A DNA stretch of 28,941 bases from positions 1 to 28,941 of the forward strand of contig JBFMFC010000042.1 in the NCBI GenBank assembly GCA_040752195.1, written 5' to 3'. Positions 22,495-28,941 of this stretch are shown one piece after another (positions within the stretch are counted from its first letter, which is position 1; the number at the start of each line of letters is the position of its first letter). This DNA is from DSNY01 sp040752195 (GTDB lineage Bacteria > Pseudomonadota > Gammaproteobacteria > Burkholderiales > Burkholderiaceae_F). The notes under the pieces were generated by a model. The model was not told where the DNA came from. It worked only from the letters and a program-made list of their open reading frames with translations, and did not search any database. The position numbers and the translations under genes were made by a program.

Positions 22495-24860
22495 CGTCGC
22501 AACAGTCCTTTCAGCTGGTCCTTCAACCGGTCGCGCTGCTCCTGCAGCTGCGGCGCGACCTTCTGTTTGAGCTGCTCGGCCGCCTTCGCCTTCAACGCCT
22601 CCTGCGCCACGCTGCCCCAGTCGATCGCGTACGACAGTTTCTCGAACGGTCCGTACAGCCGCACGGGGATCGTGACGCCGCGCAACTCGGTCAGCTCCCG
22701 CCCGTCCTGCCCCTTCAGCGTGCCGACGACCGCGACCTTCGCGGTGTAGTCGAGCGTGCCCGCGCCGAGGTCGACCTTGCCGGCGCCGGTGAGCCGCAGC
22801 AGCGGCGACTTGCCGTCCAGGTCGTTGCTCGTCACCACGCCGTCCTTGATCGTGAAGGTCGCGGCGAGCTCCGAAAAGTCGGTCTTCTCGGTGCTCGCCG
22901 CGCGCGCGCTGTCCTCCTTGCGCGCCGCGAGGAACGAGCGCGCCTCGCGCAGCTTGGCGGCGATGTTCACGCCCTTGATCGCGCCGTCGCGCAGCGCGAC
23001 GCTGCCGCTGCCGGCGAGCCCCCGCTTCAGTCCGCCGACGGTCGCTCCGGCGGTGGTGGCGGCCAGCTTCACGTTGCCGGTGCCTTCCAGGATGTCCCGG
23101 TCGAGTGCGTCGCGCAGCAGCGGGCCGATCGCCACACCGGTCAGGTTCGCGTCGACGCCGATCCGGTTGTCGGCGGTGGCGTTGGCGGTCGCGCGCAGCC
23201 GGCCGCCGTACAGCGCGGCCGTCAGCGGCGCCATGTCGAGCCGGCCGTTGGCGATGCGGACGACGAGCTGCACGTTGCCGGCCTTCACACCGCGCGCCTT
23301 CAGTTGCGCGACGCGCGCCTCGCCGGCGATGTTGAGGTCCTTCAGCGCGGACAGATCGACCTTCGGATCCTCGCGCGGATCGGCGCTGTCGTTGCCGGGG
23401 CCGGGCTTGGCCGGCGGGAAGTAGCGGTCGATGTCGAGCTTGTCGGCGCCGGCGTCGAAGGTGATGCGCGGGCTCGCGAAGCCGCGTACGCCGAACTCGG
23501 TCGCGAGGGTGGTCTCGTCGAACCTGGTGGTGAAGCGCGCGTCGACGACCTCCTTCTTGGCGTCGATCGAAAAAGCCCCGGTGATCGGCAGCTTGACGGT
23601 CTTCTGCGGAATCGCCGGGTCCTCGACGTCGACGTTGCCGGCGAGCTTCGCGAGCGCGAGGGTCTGTGCGTCGAAGCTCGCCGCGGCGGGGCTCGCGATC
23701 GCCGCGACGACGCGCCGCGCGCCCTGCTGCAGGCTGCCGTCGACCGCGAGCCGGCCGATCGCGAGCTGTTTGGCATTGCCGCTGATGCCTTCGAGAACGA
23801 CCCTGGCTTCGACGTTCGGCGAAGTCGCAGCGGCGCCGACCAGTTTCAGGTTCGCCTGCACGCGATCGCCGCTCGCCTTGCTCTCGTCGGCTTCGACGCG
23901 CGGCGCCGCGAGCTTCGCTTCGAACGCGTCGGCGCCGAGCTTGCCCTTGGCGGAGACTTCGAGCCCGCCGACCGACAGCACCTTGCGCAGCGGATCGAAC
24001 GCGAGCGCCGGCGCCAGCACGCGGGCATCGTCGAGCGCCACGGTGCCGAAAGTCCCCTTGGCCTTCGCGTCGAGCCGGGTCACGCTGACCGCGCCGCTTG
24101 CGGCGTCGACTTTCGCCTGCCCGAGCTTGGCGGCGACATCGACGACGCGCTGGTCGATCGTCCCCTTGATGAAAGCCTCGAGGTCGTTCGCGCCGAACGC
24201 GTTGTTGACGAGGTCGATGTCCAGGTCGCCCTTGAGTCGCGTTTCGCCCAGCGCTGCCGGTCTGGTCGAGGAAAAGTTCGTCGAGAAGGTCACCGGCGTT
24301 CGGCTCTGCGGCGCGATGCGGCCGGTCTTCAATTCGAGCTTCGTCAGCGTAATCGTGTTGCCTGCCTGCTGGTCGTTGAACGTCAGCTCGGCGTCGGCAA
24401 GTTCCACGCCGCCGATCTCGAACCTGGGCGGTGCGCCGCGCTGCGCGGGTTCGGCCGGTTTGTCGGCGGCGGGCCTGATCAGATCGTCGATGCTCGTGCT
24501 GCCGTCGCGCCGGCGCTCGATCGTCGCCTTCAGGCCGTCGATGCGCACCGTGTCGACGACGATCTCGCCGCGCAACAGCGGCAGCAGCGCGACGCTCGCG
24601 CGCGCGCCGTCGAGGCTCGCCGCGACGCGGTCGCCGGCGCGGCTCGACAGCGTGGTCTTCGGAGCCGCGAGCGCGATGCGCGGAAACACCGACAGCGCGA
24701 GATCGCCTTCGATTTTCAGCGTGCGCTGGTAGTTGTCCTTGACGTAGGCTTCGATCTGCGGCTTGTACGCGTTGACGTCGACGAAGGCGATCAGCGCGAT
24801 CGCGCCGATCACGAGCAAACCGACCGCCACGCCGACGCCGATCACGATCTTCTTGAGCAT
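22491..24860 (-). CDS. AsmA-family envelope protein
   Basis: This is a 789-residue protein anchored in the inner membrane by one N-terminal helix (about 4-24; LKKIVIGVGVAVGLLVIGAIAL), with a long periplasmic beta-rich body. The AsmA N-terminal domain shows VNAYKPQIEAYVKDNYQRTL and RIALAAPKTTLSS. The C-terminal AsmA_2 region has NIAAKLREARSF and GAGKVDLGAGTLDYTAKV. The protein ends in a charged coiled segment (about 745-789). Family members are bridge-like proteins thought to move phospholipid or affect outer-membrane assembly. E. coli AsmA has 617 residues. ATG 24860 is chosen for its ribosome site (GAGGAGCGGG); the frame is open to 24917 but no better start exists. It is coupled to the MOSC gene by ATGA. 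Confidence 0.92.
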   Translation of the reverse strand: MLKKIVIGVGVAVGLLVIGAIALIAFVDVNAYKPQIEAYVKDNYQRTLKIEGDLALSVFPRIALAAPKTTLSSRAGDRVAASLDGARASVALLPLLRGEIVVDTVRIDGLKATIERRRDGSTSIDDLIRPAADKPAEPAQRGAPPRFEIGGVELADAELTFNDQQAGNTITLTKLELKTGRIAPQSRTPVTFSTNFSSTRPAALGETRLKGDLDIDLVNNAFGANDLEAFIKGTIDQRVVDVAAKLGQAKVDAASGAVSVTRLDAKAKGTFGTVALDDARVLAPALAFDPLRKVLSVGGLEVSAKGKLGADAFEAKLAAPRVEADESKASGDRVQANLKLVGAAATSPNVEARVVLEGISGNAKQLAIGRLAVDGSLQQGARRVVAAIASPAAASFDAQTLALAKLAGNVDVEDPAIPQKTVKLPITGAFSIDAKKEVVDARFTTRFDETTLATEFGVRGFASPRITFDAGADKLDIDRYFPPAKPGPGNDSADPREDPKVDLSALKDLNIAGEARVAQLKARGVKAGNVQLVVRIANGRLDMAPLTAALYGGRLRATANATADNRIGVDANLTGVAIGPLLRDALDRDILEGTGNVKLAATTAGATVGGLKRGLAGSGSVALRDGAIKGVNIAAKLREARSFLAARKEDSARAASTEKTDFSELAATFTIKDGVVTSNDLDGKSPLLRLTGAGKVDLGAGTLDYTAKVAVVGTLKGQDGRELTELRGVTIPVRLYGPFEKLSYAIDWGSVAQEALKAKAAEQLKQKVAPQLQEQRDRLKDQLKGLLRR

Positions 24861-24896
24861 CGCCCGCTCCTCGGCTGCGCACCGCAGCGTGTGAGA

Positions 24897-24902
24897 ATTA
24901 TC
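24897..24902 (-). promoter_or_regulatory. Candidate -10 element for the asmA-MOSC unit
   Basis: GATAAT on the minus strand is a 5/6 match to the -10 consensus, 36 bp before the asmA-family start, inside the 74-bp divergent region (24861-24934). No good -35 was found at 16-18 bp, so this is tentative. Confidence 0.3.
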
Positions 24903-24934
24903 CCACTCGAACAACAAGCTGCCGGAGCCGAAGC

Positions 24935-25852
24935 ATGACCCACAACGATGACGCGCGATCCGCCGAACTCATGACCGCGGTCGACCCCGCACCGGCACGC
25001 GAGCCGCAGGCGACCCGGCTCGAAGCCGCGTTGATCGACTCGGCGCGGGCGATCCGCGCGGTCGAGGAGGCGCCGGGCGACAAGCCGCCCGAGGTGCAGG
25101 CCATGCTCGCGCGCTGCCGCGACCTGCACGCGCGGGCGCGCGCAGCGGCGGCGCGCAAAGCGTACTTCGTCGCCTACGACTGCCTGCAGCAGATCGAGCG
25201 CGAACTCGTGCTGGCGATGGACGAAAGCGCGCGCGCGGCGGCCTTTGCGGTCTACCTGGCCGAAGCGCGCGCGCAGCTCGGCCGCTGGCGCCGCGCCGCG
25301 GCGGACGCGCTCGCGCAGGCGTCGGCCGGGGCGGCGCCCTCGACGGCCGCGCTGCAGGCGCTGATGCGAATCGTGCACGACGCGCGGCAGGATCGCCGGC
25401 ATCGCGTCGAGATCGCGCTGCGGCAGGCGCCGCTGCTGCTGGCGCTGCTGGTCGCGGCCGTGGTGTTCTTCACGGTGTGGGCGCTCGCGGGCGGGTTCGA
25501 GTGGGTGATGAACGAGAACATCGAGGTCACGCTGGCGATGGTGCTCGTCACCGGCGTGCTGCTGGGGTTCTTCGGCGGGCTGCTCAGCGTGGCGTTCAGC
25601 GCGGTGCGCGCCCATGCGGCGGCGAGCGCCCTCGAGCTGCGCTGGAACCGCGCGATCACGCTCGCGCGGCCCTTCATCGGCGCGGCGGTTGCGGTGCCAA
25701 TCGTGCTGTTCCTGCAATCCGGCCTGATCAACCTCGGCAGCGCCACGCCGGCGCTCGCGCTCGCCTTGTGCTTCGTCGGCGGATTCTCCGAGCGCTGGTT
25801 CGTCGCGCGGGTCGAGCGCATCGCCGGCGCATCCGAAGACAACGCGAAGTGA
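24935..25852 (+). CDS. Uncharacterised membrane protein
   Basis: This is a 305-residue protein that I do not assign to a named family. The N-terminal half (1-160) is Ala/Arg-rich and predicted helical or coiled, apparently cytoplasmic. Four membrane segments follow at about 166-187, 197-221, 244-262 and 271-284. The last cytoplasmic motif GGFSERWFVARVERIAG resembles the 'GFSER' tail seen at the end of several unrelated bacterial membrane modules. The start ATG 24935 has GGAG 8 bases upstream. It is divergent from the AsmA gene and convergent with the GTPase gene (37-bp gap, no terminator with a T-run seen). Confidence 0.8.
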   Translation: MTHNDDARSAELMTAVDPAPAREPQATRLEAALIDSARAIRAVEEAPGDKPPEVQAMLARCRDLHARARAAAARKAYFVAYDCLQQIERELVLAMDESARAAAFAVYLAEARAQLGRWRRAAADALAQASAGAAPSTAALQALMRIVHDARQDRRHRVEIALRQAPLLLALLVAAVVFFTVWALAGGFEWVMNENIEVTLAMVLVTGVLLGFFGGLLSVAFSAVRAHAAASALELRWNRAITLARPFIGAAVAVPIVLFLQSGLINLGSATPALALALCFVGGFSERWFVARVERIAGASEDNAK

Positions 25853-25889
25853 CTGACCGAAATGCGCGACCGACGGTGACGGGGCGGGG

Positions 25890-27359
25890 TCAGCCGAGCG
25901 CGGCGGCCGCCTCCGGATACAGCCTTCGCAGCACCTCGCGCGCGCAGGCGGCGAGCTTGGGTCGCAGCGCGGCGGCGAGCGCCGGCGCGTCCGCACCGCT
26001 CCGCCTGGCCCAGGCGGCGGCGAACTCGGCGCGGTGCGCTTCGACGGCCGCGACGACGAGGTCGCGCCAGAACGGCGGCGACTCCGACGGCTTGAAGTCG
26101 CCGCGACCGCGGCCATAGTGCGCGACCGCGAGATAACCGAGCAGCGCGTTGATCACGAGATCGTGCAACGCTTCGTCGCTCCACGCGACGACCGAGGTGT
26201 CGAGGTCGCGCACCAGGTTGTAGCCGCGCGCCAGCCCCACCGCGCCCAACGCGCCGAGCAGTCCGCCGGCGAGCAGCCCGGCGCCGAACGAAAGTCCGCC
26301 GGTGGCGAGATCGGCCTTCAGCCCGGTCAACGCACCGGTCACCATGCCGCCGATCACCGCCGCCTTGCCTTCGCTGACGCGCTGCTTCACGGTGTAGTGC
26401 TCGGCCAGCCGCGCGAGCACTTCGTCGGCCGCCTGCCCGGCGAGGTCGTGCAGCGCGATCAGGCGATCGGTGCCGGCGCGGATGTCGGCCGCAAGCCGTT
26501 CGCCGAGCGCGCGCATCGCGCGTTGCTGCGGCGTCTCGTCCGCGTCGCGCGCCACGCCGAGCGCCGCACCGACCTCGCGCAGCCGCGCGCCGATGCCGGC
26601 GTCTTCGATCGGCTCGCGATCGAGCGCGGCGCGCGCGATGCGCTCGGCGAGCACCTGCATCGACTGCTCGAAACGCGCGTGCCGCCGCGCCAGCCACTCG
26701 CCGCGCAGCCGGGCGAACGCGGCGCGCTTGCCCTCGGGCAACGCGGCTTCGACCAGCGCGAACAGCGCGTCTTCCTGCACCCAGCAGCGCGCGAACGCGT
26801 CCAGCGCGATCACCGCGCGCACGATCGGCGTCGTCGCGAAGTGCCGCCGCCAGCGCCCGACCTCGGCGTCCTCCTCCGCGCGCGGCCGCGGCGGGCCGAG
26901 TTGATTGAGCAGCACGATCACCGGCTTGCCGATCAGCGCGAGCACCCGCAACTCGGGCTCGAGATAGCCCGCCTGGCCGGGTTGCTCGGCCGCATTGACG
27001 AGATAGAGCACCACGTCGGCGTGCTCGAGCACCGCGCGCACCGCCTGCTGTGTCGACCAGAACGGCCGGTCGCGGAAGCGGTCCCACACCTCGGTCAGAA
27101 ACCAGCCGATCGGATTGCCGGCGTGCGCCAGCCGCTTGGCGAGCCGCACGCTGTCGCCGAAGCCGGGCGTGTCCACGAGCGCGAGCGCGTCGCCGTCGGC
27201 CGTCTCCAGCAGCGTGTAGCGTTCGGCCCGTTCGGTCACGTGCGGCGCGTCGCGCACCTCGCCGATGTCGCGGCCGAGCAGCGTGCGCGCCAGCGTCGTC
27301 TTGCCGACGTTGGTGTGCGACACCAGCGCCAGCGCGACGGACCGCGACGCGTCCTTCAT
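25890..27359 (-). CDS. GTPase with C-terminal DUF3482 domain
   Basis: This 489-residue protein has a TRAFAC-type GTPase domain at the N-terminus: G1 SHTNVGKTT (14-22; Ser replaces the usual first Gly), G3 DTPGFGDS (63-70), then VVLYLVNAAEQP and an NQLG (152-155) in place of NKxD. This changed G4 is expected to weaken strict guanine selection. A helical DUF3482 region follows, with a Gly-rich hydrophobic segment at about 340-385 (FGAGLLAGGLLGALGAVGL) that could enter the membrane. The start ATG 27359 overlaps the DUF2868 gene stop by ATGA. Such GTPases commonly occur next to DUF2868 proteins. The cellular role is unknown. Confidence 0.88.
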   Translation of the reverse strand: MKDASRSVALALVSHTNVGKTTLARTLLGRDIGEVRDAPHVTERAERYTLLETADGDALALVDTPGFGDSVRLAKRLAHAGNPIGWFLTEVWDRFRDRPFWSTQQAVRAVLEHADVVLYLVNAAEQPGQAGYLEPELRVLALIGKPVIVLLNQLGPPRPRAEEDAEVGRWRRHFATTPIVRAVIALDAFARCWVQEDALFALVEAALPEGKRAAFARLRGEWLARRHARFEQSMQVLAERIARAALDREPIEDAGIGARLREVGAALGVARDADETPQQRAMRALGERLAADIRAGTDRLIALHDLAGQAADEVLARLAEHYTVKQRVSEGKAAVIGGMVTGALTGLKADLATGGLSFGAGLLAGGLLGALGAVGLARGYNLVRDLDTSVVAWSDEALHDLVINALLGYLAVAHYGRGRGDFKPSESPPFWRDLVVAAVEAHRAEFAAAWARRSGADAPALAAALRPKLAACAREVLRRLYPEAAAALG

Positions 27360-28765
27360 CGCAGCACCTCGCGCAACGCCGCGTGGGCGGCGGCGAAGTC
27401 GGGCTGCTCGAGATCGACGAACAGCGCCGGCACGCGCCGCTCGGCGAGCGCGTTGCGCCACAGGGTGCGGCGCTCGTCCAGGCGAGCGCCGGCGCCGAAG
27501 CGGCGCCGGAAGTCGGATTCGTCGACGAGCGCGACGATCTGCGCATCGCCTGCCGCGGCGAGCCGATCGACGAACGCGCCGTGGTTCTCCGGCTCGGGCG
27601 TGGCGGTCGCCGCGAAGAGCGGCACGACGAGCGTGGCGTCGGCGGCGAGGGCGGCCGCATCGACGTCGTCTTCGGCCCCGAACGCGGTGGCGGCAGCGAT
27701 GGCGAGCGCGGTGCGTGCGCCGAGCGCCTGTACGAAGAGCGCGTTCAGGTTCAGCGTGGCCTGCGGCGAAAGCTGCACGCCGTAGGGCGCGATGCGCACG
27801 CGCGCCGGTTCGTCGCGCAGCGCGCGCGCCAGGTTGCGGAAGTACGGGTCATCCAGTCGCAGCGGGAAACGCCGCGTCAGGTGCGCTTCGTACCAGCGGT
27901 CGCCGAGCGCCAGCACGAGCCGCGGCGCGAGGACGAAGAGCGCGACCGTCGTCGCGATCAGATGCAGCCACGGCGCGGCGTTGACCCCGCCGGCGGCGGA
28001 AAAGCGCAGCGCCTCGAAGCCCGCGGCGTCCGGCAGCGCGATACCGGTCAGCGCTGCCGCCGGTGCGAGCAGCGTGGACAGCAGCGCGCGCACTGCGCCC
28101 GCATCGAGGAACGTGCTCTCCCAGCCGGCCCGGTACTCGAACGCGAGCCCCCGAACGTACAGGCCGGCGAGCAGTCCGAGCGCGAACGCGATCGCCGCGA
28201 CGTGCAGCACGCGTCCCACGCGGGCGGCCGCGAGCGGCGCGCTCGCGCGCGCCCAATCGGCGAGAAACGCCGCCAGCGGCGGCGCGCCGGCGAGCGGCGC
28301 CCGACGGTGCAGCAGTCGTGCGAACGCGCGCGCCAGCGGGCCGAGCCCGCGCGCCCTGGCGCTGAACAGACCGAGCACGCCGCGCGCCGCGATCAGCAGA
28401 TAGAGCGCGACGTTCCACGCGAGCAGCGCCGCCAGCGGCGGCGCCAGCAGGTTGACGCGCTGCGCCGGCCCGATCGCGTCGATGGCGACACCGGCCGCGA
28501 AAGCGGCCGCCGCGATCGCCGCGCCGACCCACGGCCGCCACGCCAGCGCGCGCAGCGCGCGTTCGACCTTGCGGTCGCGGCTCGCGAGGCGCTCCACCGC
28601 CAGCGCCGCGCGTCGCGCGACAAAGCGATCGAGCGGCGCATCCGCGCCTTCGATCTCGGCCGCGGCGCGGCTCGCCCACGCGCGATCGTCGTCGCTCCAG
28701 CCGGAGTCAGGTGTCGTCTCGTACGCGCGCAGCAGCAGCACCTTGCGCGCAGCCGCTTCGTTCAT
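27356..28765 (-). CDS. DUF2868 membrane protein, partner of the GTPase
   Basis: This is a 469-residue protein with a soluble N-terminal region (1-75; YETTPDSGWSDDDRAWASR), membrane segments at about 79-98, 106-133, 186-206 and 265-287, and a large C-terminal domain. The C-terminal part (from about 310) contains YGVQLSPQA and a Rossmann-like stretch (ALAADATLVVPLFAATATPEPE). The order matches DUF2868 proteins. It is translated just ahead of the GTPase with a 4-bp overlap, so the pair is probably one complex at the inner membrane. No ribosome site is evident at ATG 28765. ychF ends 31 bp upstream on the same strand. Confidence 0.85.
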   Translation of the reverse strand: MNEAAARKVLLLRAYETTPDSGWSDDDRAWASRAAAEIEGADAPLDRFVARRAALAVERLASRDRKVERALRALAWRPWVGAAIAAAAFAAGVAIDAIGPAQRVNLLAPPLAALLAWNVALYLLIAARGVLGLFSARARGLGPLARAFARLLHRRAPLAGAPPLAAFLADWARASAPLAAARVGRVLHVAAIAFALGLLAGLYVRGLAFEYRAGWESTFLDAGAVRALLSTLLAPAAALTGIALPDAAGFEALRFSAAGGVNAAPWLHLIATTVALFVLAPRLVLALGDRWYEAHLTRRFPLRLDDPYFRNLARALRDEPARVRIAPYGVQLSPQATLNLNALFVQALGARTALAIAAATAFGAEDDVDAAALAADATLVVPLFAATATPEPENHGAFVDRLAAAGDAQIVALVDESDFRRRFGAGARLDERRTLWRNALAERRVPALFVDLEQPDFAAAHAALREVLR

Positions 28766-28795
28766 GGGTCTATCGCATGACGGGGCAAGGGGCGA

Positions 28796-28941
28796 TCAAA
28801 CGTTGAAGCGGAAGTGCATCACGTCGCCGTCCTGCACGACGTAGTCCTTGCCTTCCAGCCGCATCTTGCCCGCTTCCTTCGCGCCGGCTTCGCCCTTGTA
28901 CTTGACGTAGTCGTCGAAGGCGATCGTCTCGGCGCGGATGA
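28796..28941 (-). CDS. ychF: Ribosome-binding ATPase YchF, C-terminal fragment
   Basis: The last 48 codons are present: IRAETIAFDDYVKYKGEAG, KEAGKMRLEGKDYVVQDGD and VMHFRFNV. This is the C-terminal TGS domain of the Obg-related YchF, an ATPase that binds ribosomes and is linked to the oxidative-stress response. The gene continues beyond the right edge of the window. Confidence 0.95.
   Translation of the reverse strand, partial: IRAETIAFDDYVKYKGEAGAKEAGKMRLEGKDYVVQDGDVMHFRFNV

Noticed and set aside
22495..24882. Minus-strand frame running from the MOSC gene back through the AsmA gene
   Set aside because: Only the MOSC part (after ATG 22494) has protein-family character; the upstream part is out of frame with AsmA and composed of Arg/Gly/Asp-rich shadow sequence.
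25853..25889. CTGACC ... GGTCAG inverted repeat as a shared terminator for the convergent genes
   Set aside because: The loop is about 30 bases, the arms are short and there is no T-run on either side.

Overview
The window is high-GC (about two thirds G+C or more by eye) and carries only chromosomal-type genes. rpoH with an intact RpoH box, ftsE-ftsX-rpoH, ftsY, rsmD-coaD, ppk/ppx and ychF all read like a betaproteobacterium, most likely Burkholderiales. This placement is inference from gene content and protein wording; no tree or search was run. The sequence is a draft assembly: it holds two 100-N gaps (2574-2673 and 18857-18956). The first is flanked by an exact 127-bp duplication, which points to two contigs that overlap by one k-mer.

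Layout from left to right. 1-126: five tandem 23-bp repeats that look like the subterminal repeats of an insertion sequence. 169-792 (-): an unknown protein with an HxDxH...H pattern. 873-2065: the rpoH unit on the minus strand, with a perfect CIRCE operator and a likely ECF/RpoE-type promoter upstream. Its 3' UTR contains a pyrimidine-loop hairpin (loop motif CCUCCUCCC) followed by a rho-independent terminator. 2066-3878 (-): ftsE-ftsX. 3992-8430: a polyphosphate block, ppk-sixA (+) facing a thioredoxin-like gene and ppx (-). 8568-9323 (+): a CPBP membrane protease. 9314-16823 (-): a seven-gene peptide-uptake operon, binding protein-oppB-oppC-oppD-oppF followed by N-formylglutamate amidohydrolase and an aspartoacylase/succinylglutamate desuccinylase-like enzyme. 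16938-17387 (+): a YgbA-like Cys-rich protein. 17392-18327 (-): ftsY. 18411-19521 (+): rsmD (broken by the gap) and coaD, then a DUF418 membrane protein to 20735. 20732-24860 (-): an exported secretin-N-like protein, a MOSC protein and an AsmA-family protein, with a REPIN-like palindrome in between. 24935-25852 (+): an unknown membrane protein. 25890-28765 (-): a GTPase (DUF3482) and membrane protein (DUF2868) pair. 28796-28941 (-): the C-terminus of YchF.

How it fits together. The rpoH locus may combine three controls: HrcA repression through CIRCE, envelope-stress input through an ECF-type promoter, and a 3'-UTR small RNA whose loop is an anti-Shine-Dalgarno sequence. That sequence is also complementary to rpoH's own ribosome binding site. 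This is the most unusual signal in the window. The usually contiguous ftsY-ftsE-ftsX-rpoH series is present on one strand and in order, but about 13.5 kb carrying the polyphosphate and peptide-uptake blocks sits between ftsY and ftsE. The peptide operon joins an importer to two amide-cleaving enzymes, suggesting scavenging of N-acylated (for example N-formyl) peptides or amino acids.
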